Assembly (NCBI GenBank): GCA_900763675.1
Contig: CAAFLE010000012.1
Location: 1-11,109 of the forward strand
Direction: 5' to 3'
DNA: 11,109 nt
DNA from: an uncultured Oscillospiraceae bacterium
GTDB lineage: Bacteria; Bacillota; Clostridia; Oscillospirales; Oscillospiraceae
Positions 1-6,515 of the stretch are shown here, piece after piece. Both the position numbers and the translations under genes were made by a program. Position 1 is the first letter of the stretch; each line of letters opens with the position of its first letter. The notes beneath the pieces were generated by a model that was not told where the DNA came from, did no database searches, and was given only the letters and a program-made list of their open reading frames with translations.

Positions 1-315
1 ACGCCGGAGATATTCCCGGAAGAGGCAAAGGCGGCGGGAGCGGCGGTCGTTTCCACGGGCCGCAGCGATTATCCCAACCAGATCAACAATGTTCTCGCGT
101 TCCCCGGCATTTTCCGCGGCGCGTTCGACGTGCGGGCAAGCGACATCAACGAGGAAATGAAAATGGCGGCGGCGCACGCGCTTGCCGGACTGATCTCCGA
201 CGAGGAGCTTTCCGCGGATTACATCATCCCGCAGGCGTTCGATAAGCGCGTCGGCCCGGCAGTCGCCAAGGCGGTCGCTGAGGCGGCGCGGAGAACCGGC
301 GTAGCAAGAATATAA
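1..315 (+). CDS. Malic enzyme, C-terminal part (5' end outside the window)
   Basis: The window opens inside this gene. The frame starting at base 1 gives 104 residues and ends with TAA at 313-315. The segment TGRSDYPNQINNVLAFPGIFRG at about residues 19-40 of the fragment, followed by a DVRAS-INEEMK-AAA stretch, is the hallmark C-terminal region of bacterial NAD(P)-dependent malic enzymes, including the conserved Asn-rich part of the NAD-binding domain. The family oxidatively decarboxylates L-malate to pyruvate and CO2 in the cytoplasm. The catalytic Tyr/Lys region and the start lie upstream and cannot be judged. The gene points the same way as the regulator and TRAP operon downstream, with a 169-nt gap, so it may be functionally linked (C4-acid metabolism) while being separately transcribed. 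Family assignment is firm; cofactor preference cannot be told. Confidence 0.95.
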   Translation, partial: TPEIFPEEAKAAGAAVVSTGRSDYPNQINNVLAFPGIFRGAFDVRASDINEEMKMAAAHALAGLISDEELSADYIIPQAFDKRVGPAVAKAVAEAARRTGVARI

Positions 316-320
316 AGCCG

Positions 321-336
321 TTGTCGAATTAGACAA
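321..336. promoter_or_regulatory. Imperfect 16-bp palindrome, possible operator
   Basis: TTGTCGAATTAGACAA lies 6 bases after the malic enzyme stop. The half-sites TTGTC and GACAA are perfect inverted repeats around AATT, with one mismatched pair (G/A). The outer TTGT...ACAA spacing is a common look for GntR-family or other dimeric regulators. There is no U-tract after it, so it is unlikely to be a terminator. That a protein binds here is inference only. Confidence 0.3.
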
Positions 337-370
337 TCAAAACGTTTCCAAAAAAGCTAATATGTGGATT

Positions 371-423
371 TTGTGCGGCGGGTACTTTCTTTTCACTGAA
401 AGAGGTTGTATTCTGCCGCACAA
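371..423 (+). other. Intergenic stem-loop with 9-bp perfect arms
   Basis: TTGTGCGGC (371-379) and GCCGCACAA (415-423) are perfect reverse complements. G-U and G-C pairs can extend the stem inward, and a small inner hairpin is possible (CTTTC 385-389 with GAAAG 398-402). No T-run follows, so it does not look like a classical intrinsic terminator. It could be the processed 3' end of the malic enzyme mRNA, or a DNA-level site upstream of the regulator promoter. Confidence 0.4.
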
Positions 424-447
424 GATGCTATTCTTATATAGTCAAGA

Positions 448-459
448 GTAGTATACTAC
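448..459. promoter_or_regulatory. Perfect 12-bp palindrome, probable GntR/FCD operator
   Basis: GTAGTATACTAC is a perfect palindrome ending 25 bases before the start of the gntR gene. Operators of FCD-type GntR regulators are typically short palindromes of the form TNGTNNACNA, and the core TAGTATACTA fits that pattern. It contains TATACT (452-457), which could serve as a -10 element although no good -35 is visible, and an overlap with the promoter would suit autorepression. The palindrome is seen directly. That this regulator binds it is inferred from position and family pattern. Confidence 0.55.
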
Positions 460-484
460 ATACAACGCCGCAACAGGGGCTGCT

Positions 485-1135
485 ATGGTAATTAGAAAAT
501 CCGTTTCTCTCAAAGAACAGGCGTATAAGGCGATTCTGGACGGCATCATCACCGGGCAGGTAAAGCGCGGCCAGATCTATTCCGAACAGTGGTTTGCCGA
601 CTCGTTCCAAATCTCCCGCACGCCCGTGCGCGAGGCGCTTTTGCAGCTCCGAACCGAGGGACTGATCGAGGTTCGCCCGAACCGCGGCGTTGCCGTATGC
701 GACCTTACCGAGGAGGACGCCCGCAATCTCATGCAGATGCGAAGCGCCATTGAGAGCTTCTGCGCCTCCTATATGGCGGAGCATTTCCGCGAGCCGGAGG
801 CGAAGGCGGCCATTGAGCGGATTCGCGCCGCGCTGGAGCGGTGCCACGAGAACTTCAATCAGGCGGATGAAATGCTGATCCACGAAGAGATCATCCGTTT
901 CTCCAAGAACCCACTTTTCATCCAGCAATGGGACAATCTGCGCACAAAGATCGAGATTTTCTGGTGGGATGTTATTAAAACTGACAACCGCCGCGAGGAA
1001 GTTTACCGCGAACACAAGTATATCATCGACAGCATCACCGTCGGTGACCCGGTCGAAGCCCGCCGCGCCAGCATGACCCACAGCCGCATCACGCTGGAAA
1101 AGATCCACGAGGGCGGATTTCCGAAACAGCCGTAA
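485..1135 (+). CDS. GntR-family (FCD subfamily) transcriptional regulator
   Basis: The 216-residue product is full length for the family. Residues 5-72 form the winged helix-turn-helix, with the recognition-helix signature RTPVREAL at 45-52 and the wing around RPNRGVAV at 64-71. Residues about 78-207 are the all-helical FCD ligand-binding domain. His133, His177 and His199 occupy the usual metal-binding positions. The acidic ligand appears to be Glu129 or Asp128, in the sequence DEMLIH. FCD regulators bind small carboxylic acids, often through the metal, and are commonly autoregulated repressors of adjacent catabolic genes. ATG at 485 is preceded by AGGGG at 475-479. The gene leads the dehydrogenase, synthase and TRAP genes, 70 nt upstream of the next one, so it probably controls them in response to the imported acid or an intermediate. 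The ligand is unknown. Confidence 0.93.
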   Translation: MVIRKSVSLKEQAYKAILDGIITGQVKRGQIYSEQWFADSFQISRTPVREALLQLRTEGLIEVRPNRGVAVCDLTEEDARNLMQMRSAIESFCASYMAEHFREPEAKAAIERIRAALERCHENFNQADEMLIHEEIIRFSKNPLFIQQWDNLRTKIEIFWWDVIKTDNRREEVYREHKYIIDSITVGDPVEARRASMTHSRITLEKIHEGGFPKQP

Positions 1136-1157
1136 GCGGTGCTGACACCTGAACCCC

Positions 1158-1172
1158 ACCGTCTGGGACGGT
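1158..1172 (+). other. Small 6-bp hairpin in the gntR-dehydrogenase gap
   Basis: ACCGTC (1158-1163) and GACGGT (1167-1172) form a perfect stem with a TGG loop. An A/T-rich stretch follows, but no T-run, so termination is unlikely. It may slightly affect mRNA stability or expression between regulator and structural genes. The structure is short and could be chance. Confidence 0.25.
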
Positions 1173-1205
1173 AAATATAAATGCAATCTGAAAGGACGGA
1201 TACCT

Positions 1206-2183
1206 ATGGGAAAGTTTAAGGTAGTCTACACCGACAACATCTATAAGGACAACGAGATCGAGTACCGCCGCTTTGCCGAAGCGGGCTACGACTTCTCCGT
1301 TGCCAGCTCCCACGACAAGGAAACGCTGAAAAAGGAATGCGCCGACGCCGATGCCGTCATGCTCTCCTTCATCGAAATGGACGAGGAGCTGATCAACTCC
1401 CTGCAGAAGTGCAAGGTCATCGTCCGCTGCGGCATGGGCTTCAACAACGTCGATATTCCCGCCGCTACGAAACGCGGAATTATGGTCGCTAACGTACAAA
1501 AGTACTGCCTTGATGAAGTTTCTGATCACGCCGTCGCTTTGATGTTGACTTTGATCCGCAAGACCGCGTATCTGAGCCGTCTGCTGCGCGAGGGCATCTG
1601 GGATCCCGCCAAGGCGAGACCCATTCCGCGCCTGAAGGACCTGACGCTGTGCCTGTACGGTCTCGGCGGCATTTCCAGCCGCTTTGCGACGAAGGCGAAG
1701 GCGTTCGGAATGCACGTCGCCGCCTACGACCCGTTCCTCCCGGCGGAGTATTTCGAGCAGATGGGCGTGGAGCGCATCGCGGAAGAGGATGAGCTGTTCC
1801 GCCGCGCCGATGTGCTGAGCGTGCACCTGCCGCTCAACAAGTCCACCGCGAAGATCATCAACGCCGAAAAGCTCGCTATGATGAAGCCGACGGCGATCTT
1901 CCTGAATCTGGCCCGCGGCGGTCTCGTGGATGAGGAAGCGCTCATCAAGGCGCTGCAGGACGGCAAGCTCGGCGGCGCCGGTCTGGACGTTCTCGCCGAC
2001 GAATTCCCGAGCATGGATAACCCGCTCTTCCAGATGGACAACGTCATCGTCTCCCCGCACATCGCCTACTACTCCGAAGGCTCCGACGTTGATCTGCGCA
2101 ACTACGCGATCAATCAGGTCATCGGCGCTCTCGAAAACGGTGCGCCGGAGTTCTTCCTCAACAAGAAAGAGCTGGGCCGCTGA
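1206..2183 (+). CDS. D-isomer-specific 2-hydroxyacid dehydrogenase, CtBP-like
   Basis: A 325-residue cytoplasmic oxidoreductase of usual family length. It should interconvert a 2-oxo acid and a D-2-hydroxy acid with NAD(H). The expected catalytic triad is present: Arg237 in NLARGGLVDE, Glu266 in VLADE and His285 in SPHIAYYSE. The Rossmann fold follows LYGLGG at 150-155, and Asp175 after the second strand (AAYDP) favours NAD over NADP. The segment VRCGMGFNNVDI (73-84) and the Tyr-Tyr-Ser-Glu after the catalytic His resemble the C-terminal-binding-protein (CtBP) branch more than SerA. One oddity is that the usual GxGxxG reads GLGGIS, with Ser157 in place of the third Gly. There is no ACT domain, so serine-biosynthetic SerA is unlikely. 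ATG at 1206 follows AAAGGA at 1191-1196. It lies in the regulator-synthase-TRAP operon. The substrate is unknown. Confidence 0.92.
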   Translation: MGKFKVVYTDNIYKDNEIEYRRFAEAGYDFSVASSHDKETLKKECADADAVMLSFIEMDEELINSLQKCKVIVRCGMGFNNVDIPAATKRGIMVANVQKYCLDEVSDHAVALMLTLIRKTAYLSRLLREGIWDPAKARPIPRLKDLTLCLYGLGGISSRFATKAKAFGMHVAAYDPFLPAEYFEQMGVERIAEEDELFRRADVLSVHLPLNKSTAKIINAEKLAMMKPTAIFLNLARGGLVDEEALIKALQDGKLGGAGLDVLADEFPSMDNPLFQMDNVIVSPHIAYYSEGSDVDLRNYAINQVIGALENGAPEFFLNKKELGR

Positions 2184-2235
2184 TTCCCCGGCAAACAGAA
2201 AGAGACACAATATTTTACAGATGGAGGTTTTATAA

Positions 2236-3468
2236 ATGAGCAACACTCCCTGGAAAACCGAAAACTGGTATACCAGTCCGTGGAACTTTGCGGACGAAGT
2301 AACGAAGGAATTCAATTTCCCCAAGAAAATCAAGTTCCATGATGTTACGCTGCGCGACGGCGAGCAGCAGGCGGGTCTTATCTTCAACAAGGAGCAGAAG
2401 ATCGCTCTGGCGGACAAGATGGCGGAGCTGGGTATGCACCGCATCGAAGCCGGTATGCCGGCGGTCTCCCCGCAGGACCGCGAAGCGATCGTGGAGATCG
2501 CCAAGCGCTATCAGGGACCGAACGATCCCGAGATCTTTGCGTTTGCCCGCTGCATGCGTGCCGACGTTCTCCGCGCTGTGGACTGCGGCGTCAAGGGCAT
2601 CGTCGTGGAGATCCCCTCCAGCGACCATATGCTCAAGTACGCTTATAAATGGGACCCGCAGAAGGCGATCGACCTCGCCATCGACGCGACGCTCTGCGCC
2701 AAGGAGAACGGTCTTTACACCGTGTTCTTCTGCATCGACGGCAGCCGCACCGATCTCGACGACTTCACCAAGATGATCACGAGCGTCGCCCGCAACGGTC
2801 ATATGGACGCGCTGGCGCTCGTCGATACGATGGGCGGTCTCGCTCCCCACGCGAGCAGCTACATGGTCCGCAAGATCAAGTCCGTCATCGACAAGCCGCT
2901 GGAAGTCCACTTCCACGACGACTACGGCATGGGCGCGGCGAACACCATCATGGCGCTCTCCGCCGGCGCGGAAGTCGCGCACACCTCCATCACGGGCATC
3001 GGCGAGCGTGCCGGCAACACCCCGTATGAGGACGTGGCTCTCGCCCTGCTGACGATGTACGGCATCGACACCGGCATCAAGTATGAGAAGATCAACGAGC
3101 TCAGCGAGCTGATGCGCAAGTTCTCCGGTCACACGATCCCGTCCAACCGCGGCATCGTCGGTCCGACGCTGGCGAACATCGAGTCCGGCATCGTGGCGGA
3201 CTGGTACGTCAACGCGAAGGACGAGCATCCTCTGGAGCTGTCCCCGTACCGCTACGGTCTCGTCGGCCACAAGGACGCCGAGGTCGTCATCGGCAAAATG
3301 AGCGGCATCCCCACCGTCAACATCTATCTCGATCGGCTCGGCATGACCTGCGACAACAAGGAGCAGAAGCTCGAAATCGTCACGAAGATCAAGGAGAAGG
3401 CGTTCGAGGTCGGCCGTCTGCTCACCGTGGACGAGTTTGAGGAGATCGCTCACAGCGTGCTCGGCTGA
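2236..3468 (+). CDS. DRE-TIM Claisen-type synthase (isopropylmalate/homocitrate synthase family)
   Basis: A 410-residue protein with the HMGL-like TIM barrel used for acetyl-CoA condensation with a 2-oxo acid. It carries HDVTLRDGEQ at 35-44 (catalytic Arg40 and metal ligand Asp36), Glu71, SSDH at 128-131, DGSRTD at 168-173, the metal-binding HFHDD at 225-229, and GIGERAGNTP at 254-263. RDGEQQAG resembles homocitrate synthase (RDGEQTAG) more than LeuA (RDGEQSPG). The roughly 100 residues after the barrel fit the communication subdomain, but the C-terminal LeuA allosteric domain is missing, so leucine feedback control is not expected. A Trp-rich N-terminal arm (residues 6-18) precedes the barrel. 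ATG at 2236 has GGAGG at 2223-2227, and the gene lies 52 nt after the dehydrogenase. Alternatives are homocitrate synthase, Re-citrate synthase, citramalate synthase, or a lyase running in reverse. The family is firm; the substrate is not. Confidence 0.9.
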   Translation: MSNTPWKTENWYTSPWNFADEVTKEFNFPKKIKFHDVTLRDGEQQAGLIFNKEQKIALADKMAELGMHRIEAGMPAVSPQDREAIVEIAKRYQGPNDPEIFAFARCMRADVLRAVDCGVKGIVVEIPSSDHMLKYAYKWDPQKAIDLAIDATLCAKENGLYTVFFCIDGSRTDLDDFTKMITSVARNGHMDALALVDTMGGLAPHASSYMVRKIKSVIDKPLEVHFHDDYGMGAANTIMALSAGAEVAHTSITGIGERAGNTPYEDVALALLTMYGIDTGIKYEKINELSELMRKFSGHTIPSNRGIVGPTLANIESGIVADWYVNAKDEHPLELSPYRYGLVGHKDAEVVIGKMSGIPTVNIYLDRLGMTCDNKEQKLEIVTKIKEKAFEVGRLLTVDEFEEIAHSVLG

Positions 3469-3496
3469 TTATACAGGCAAAGCAACAACAGGAGAA

Positions 3497-3519
3497 AAAG
3501 CAGTGACGCAAGCTGCTTT
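3497..3519 (+). other. Hairpin in the leader before dctP
   Basis: AAAGCAG (3497-3503) and CTGCTTT (3513-3519) form a 7-bp stem with a 9-nt loop, followed by ATTTAAAATAAG and then the strong GAGGAGG ribosome-binding site at 3531-3537. The T-tract is poor. It may be a weak attenuator or a 5' stabiliser for the abundant dctP message. Evidence is structural only. Confidence 0.3.
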
Positions 3520-3543
3520 ATTTAAAATAAGAGGAGGATTCGC

Positions 3544-4614
3544 ATGAAAAAATTCCTTGCCCTGCTTCTGGCGCTGACCATGGTATTCGCCCTGGCGGCG
3601 TGCGGAGCCACCCCCGCACCCAGCACCACGCCCGAGAAGGAAACCGAAACCCCCGCCGAGACCACCGGCGACGCTCCTTCGTACACCATCAAGTTTGCCA
3701 CCGGCTCCACCGCCGATCTGGAAAACCCCCAGAACGTCGGCACCTACAAGTTTGAGGAGCTTGTGGAAGAGCGCTCCAACGGCCGCATCCAGGTCGAGTG
3801 CTACATCAACTCCACGCTGGGCGACGTGACCACGATCGTCGAGCAGGTGCAGATGGGCGCCATCGAGATGTGCGACGTTGAGAACGGCACCATGGCGAAC
3901 TTCGTGCCGGAGTGCGCCCTGTGGAACCTGCCCTATCTGTTCACCTCTCTGGAAGAGGTCCACAAGATCCAGGAGAGCGAGATTGGTCAGAACATCCAGG
4001 CGCAGTTCCCCGAAATCGGCATCAAGCACCTTGCGTTCAACGACGGCGGCTTCCGTTACTTCACGAACAACGCCCATGAGATCGCCTCTGCGGCGGACTT
4101 CAAGGGTCTGAAGTTCCGCGTCATGAACGACCCCCTGTACGTTTCCATGATGGAAGCTCTGGGCGCCTCCGCCACCATCATTGCCTTCGCCGAGCTTTAC
4201 ACCGCTCTGCAGCAGGGCACCGTTGACGGTCAGGAGAACCCCCTCGACCTCATCTACGCGCAGAACTACTTTGAGGTTCAGAAGTACCTGTCCCTCTCCG
4301 AGCATCTGTACTACCCCCGCCAGCACATGGCGAACCTCAGCTGGTTTGAGAGCCTGCCCAAGGAGGATCAGGAGCTGATCGCTCAGGCCTCCATCGACGC
4401 CTGCGCTTACCAGAACGAGTACTTCGTCACCTATACCGAGGGTATGCTCGACGCTCTGAAGGAAAAGGGCATGATCGTTACCGAGTTCGACAAGGCGAGC
4501 GCTGCCGAGGCGTGCAAGAGCGTTTGGGAGCTTGCCTATGAGAAGATCGGCGGCGGCGACGCTGCGAAGGGCGAAGAGATCGTCAACCGCATCGCCAGCG
4601 GCGAGTTCCGCTGA
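3544..4614 (+). CDS. dctP: TRAP transporter substrate-binding lipoprotein (DctP/TAXI-type DctP family)
   Basis: A 356-residue extracytoplasmic solute receptor for a tripartite ATP-independent periplasmic transporter. Residues 1-19 form a lipoprotein signal peptide ending in LAAC with Cys20 as the lipidated residue, and a low-complexity Thr/Pro/Glu tether runs over 22-45. The DctP fold occupies residues 47-356. The family hallmark GLKFRVMNDP (188-197) supplies Arg192, which in characterised DctP proteins forms a salt bridge with the substrate carboxylate. FAELYTALQQGTVDGQENP (215-233) is the other conserved block. Retention of Arg192 argues for an organic acid ligand. ATG at 3544 has an excellent GAGGAGG Shine-Dalgarno 6 nt upstream. 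It precedes dctQ and dctM in the usual P-Q-M order. Lipid anchoring fits a Gram-positive membrane. The gene symbol is a family name; the specific substrate is unknown. Confidence 0.95.
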   Translation: MKKFLALLLALTMVFALAACGATPAPSTTPEKETETPAETTGDAPSYTIKFATGSTADLENPQNVGTYKFEELVEERSNGRIQVECYINSTLGDVTTIVEQVQMGAIEMCDVENGTMANFVPECALWNLPYLFTSLEEVHKIQESEIGQNIQAQFPEIGIKHLAFNDGGFRYFTNNAHEIASAADFKGLKFRVMNDPLYVSMMEALGASATIIAFAELYTALQQGTVDGQENPLDLIYAQNYFEVQKYLSLSEHLYYPRQHMANLSWFESLPKEDQELIAQASIDACAYQNEYFVTYTEGMLDALKEKGMIVTEFDKASAAEACKSVWELAYEKIGGGDAAKGEEIVNRIASGEFR

Positions 4615-4639
4615 TTGATCCCCAACCGTTAACCAACCC

Positions 4640-4673
4640 GTATCCGCAGCCGGACAGTACCGGCTGCGGATAC
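4640..4673 (+). other. Strong 14-bp intercistronic hairpin between dctP and dctQ
   Basis: GTATCCGCAGCCGG (4640-4653) and its perfect reverse complement (4660-4673) enclose the 6-nt loop ACAGTA. CCCCTTG follows instead of a U-tract, so full intrinsic termination is unlikely. Such hairpins downstream of binding-protein genes commonly block 3' exonucleases and raise the amount of the receptor relative to the membrane subunits. That role is inferred here from position. Confidence 0.75.
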
Positions 4674-4701
4674 CCCCTTGAAACAGGATGGAGTGTAGAG
4701 A

Positions 4702-5193
4702 GTGAAAAAAGTTCTGAACGTAATTGACGACATCGTCAAATACTTTCTCGTTTTGCTGGTAGCGGCAATTTCGATCCTCGGTATGTACCAGGTCGTCGGC
4801 CGCCTTCTCGGACACGTTCCCGCGTGGGTCGAGGAAATGATCCGCTTCCTCTTCGTATGGGCAAGCTGCGTCGGCGCCGCCGTTGGCGTCAAGGAGCATA
4901 TCCACATCGGCATTGACGTGCTGACGAATCTTCTCCCGAAGCTCGGTCAGCGCATCGTCGCTATAATCGTACAGGTGATCCTCTGCGGCTTTGACGTATT
5001 TCTTATCAAATTCGGCGTCAATCTGGTCAACCAGACCATGAAGCAGCCCTCCGCGGGTCTCCAGATCCCGATGGGCTACGTATATTGGGCGATCCCCGTT
5101 CTCGGCGGACTCGGCATCTTCTACAGCGTCCGTGAGATCGTCCGTCTCGCCAAGGGCGAAGCCAAAGGAGAGGGGGAGCTTCCCATTGCTTAA
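4702..5193 (+). CDS. dctQ: TRAP transporter small membrane subunit
   Basis: A 163-residue integral membrane protein of the DctQ family, which helps dock the loaded receptor on the large subunit DctM. Four hydrophobic segments can be seen at roughly residues 14-36, 46-62, 84-106 and 128-147. The conserved block PAWVEEMIRFLFVW (40-53), followed by GVKEHIHIGID (62-72), is typical of DctQ. Translation appears to start at GTG (4702), with GGAG at 4690-4693 spaced 8 nt away; no better ATG is in frame nearby. The gene is set 87 nt after dctP, across the hairpin, and its last 8 bases overlap the proposed start of dctM, which suggests translational coupling of the two membrane subunits. Confidence 0.92.
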   Translation: MKKVLNVIDDIVKYFLVLLVAAISILGMYQVVGRLLGHVPAWVEEMIRFLFVWASCVGAAVGVKEHIHIGIDVLTNLLPKLGQRIVAIIVQVILCGFDVFLIKFGVNLVNQTMKQPSAGLQIPMGYVYWAIPVLGGLGIFYSVREIVRLAKGEAKGEGELPIA

Positions 5194-6463
5194 GTATCTG
5201 TTTATTTCTCTTCTGATCTGCCTCGTCATCAATCTGCCGATCGGCTATGCGCTGGGCGTTTCGTCCGCCATCGCCGTCGTTCTCGGCAGCGTGACGCCCG
5301 GAATCGTTGTCGCGCAGCGCATTTTCGCGAGCATGAACTCGTTCCCGCTGCTCGCCATTCCGTACTTCATGGTCGCCGGCGCGGTCATGGAGCTGGGCGG
5401 CGTTTCCAAGCGCATCATCAATCTGGCAAGCGCATTCGTCGGTCACCGCAAGGGCGGCGTCGCCAATGCCGCCATTATCTCCTGCGCCATCTTCGCGGCG
5501 ATCTCCGGTTCTACCCCCGCCACCGCGGCGGCGATCGGCTCGATCTGCGTGCCGGAAATGATCAAGAGAAAATACCCCGCCGACTACTCCTCCGCCGTCG
5601 TTGCGTCGTCTGCCTGCCTCGGCGTTATCATTCCGCCGAGCATCACGATGGTCATCTTCGCCTCGACGACCGGCACGTCCATCGGCCGTGTGCTGATCGG
5701 CGGCATCATCCCCGGCATCATTCTGGCGCTCATGCTCTGCATCACCAACACGATCTTCTGCCGCAAGGCGGGCTATGAAACCGAGGCAAAGCAGTCCGGC
5801 AAGGAAGTCTGGAAAGCGTTTGTTGACGCGATCTGGGCGCTGCTGATGCCCGTTATCATCCTCGGCGGCATTATGACCGGCATCTGCACGCCGACCGAGT
5901 CGGCGGCGGTCGCCATCTTCTACGGCTTGATCGTCGGCTTCTTTGTGTATAAGGAGCTTCGCGTAAAGGATCTCGTGCCGCTGTTCTACAAGGCGGCGCT
6001 CAACTCCGCCATGATCATGCTGCTCATCGGCTGCTCCGGTCCGTTCGGCTGGATCATGACGACGAACAAGGTTCCCCAGCTCGTTGCCGACGCGATCATG
6101 AGCATTTCGAGCAACTATTATGTTGTGTATGCTCTGGCACTGGTGCTGTTCCTCATCCTCGGCACGTTTATGGAAACGGCGTCCATCATCATGCTCACCG
6201 TCCCCATTCTTTACCCGATCATGACGATGGTCGGCGCGGACATGGTCCACTTCGGCGTCGTCGGCGTTATCGCCCTTGCCATCGGCATGGCGACCCCGCC
6301 GGTCGGCATCTCCCTTTTCGCCACCTGCCCGATCGGCAAGGTAACGATGGGGCAGATCTCCTCGAAGGTATGGCCCTTCCTGATCGTAATGATTCTGGGT
6401 CTGTTCCTCTTCATGTTCGTCCCCGAGCTTGTTACGTGGCTCCCGGATGTCCTGATGGGCTGA
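5186..6463 (+). CDS. dctM: TRAP transporter large membrane subunit, TTG start
   Basis: A 425-residue polytopic transport channel of the DctM family that drives uptake with an ion gradient. Family signatures are GHRKGGVANAAI (early), then AAISGSTPATAAAIGS, LGVIIPPSI, CTPTESAAV and MATPPVGISLFATCPIG. The open frame extends up to ATG 5132, but that would add 18 charged residues coded inside dctQ. TTG at 5186 is preceded by AGGGGGAG (5171-5178) at 7 nt and yields the standard length with a first transmembrane helix at once (LKYLFISLLICLVI). This makes an 8-nt overlap with dctQ. One variation is that the usual SGSA-AD motif reads SGSTPAT, losing the Asp, as happens in some family members. The family is secure; start choice is likely but inferred. 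Confidence 0.92.
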   Translation: MLKYLFISLLICLVINLPIGYALGVSSAIAVVLGSVTPGIVVAQRIFASMNSFPLLAIPYFMVAGAVMELGGVSKRIINLASAFVGHRKGGVANAAIISCAIFAAISGSTPATAAAIGSICVPEMIKRKYPADYSSAVVASSACLGVIIPPSITMVIFASTTGTSIGRVLIGGIIPGIILALMLCITNTIFCRKAGYETEAKQSGKEVWKAFVDAIWALLMPVIILGGIMTGICTPTESAAVAIFYGLIVGFFVYKELRVKDLVPLFYKAALNSAMIMLLIGCSGPFGWIMTTNKVPQLVADAIMSISSNYYVVYALALVLFLILGTFMETASIIMLTVPILYPIMTMVGADMVHFGVVGVIALAIGMATPPVGISLFATCPIGKVTMGQISSKVWPFLIVMILGLFLFMFVPELVTWLPDVLMG

Positions 6464-6473
6464 TAAGGCAAAG

Positions 6474-6507
6474 AAAAAACTCTCCGATGCAGATCGGAGA
6501 GTTTTTT
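6474..6507 (+). terminator. Intrinsic terminator of the TRAP operon
   Basis: A perfect 15-bp stem (6474-6488 with 6493-6507) has the loop GCAG. The core is ACTCTCCGAT pairing with ATCGGAGAGT, with an A-run before and six T after. It starts 11 bases after the dctM stop. It could also act on the opposite strand. Confidence 0.92.
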
Positions 6508-6515
6508 CATTCGGT

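Noticed and set aside
1158..1172. Hairpin after gntR as a transcription terminator
   Set aside because: The stem is only 6 bp and no T-run follows, so it is kept only as a minor structure.
2230..3453. Long minus-strand open frame opposite the synthase gene
   Set aside because: Its codons mirror the GC-biased synthase gene, and the translation is a low-complexity Asp/Val/Leu/Arg-rich shadow with no domain.
5132..5185. Upstream extension of DctM to ATG 5132
   Set aside because: It has no ribosome-binding site, overlaps dctQ coding sequence by 62 nt and adds a charged stretch before the first helix.
3469..5232. 587-codon minus-strand open frame opposite dctP and dctQ
   Set aside because: Antisense shadow of two clear TRAP genes caused by high third-position GC; no family motifs.
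5027..6250. Minus-strand open frame opposite dctM
   Set aside because: The charged His/Asp/Arg-rich translation is the typical antisense of a hydrophobic membrane protein.
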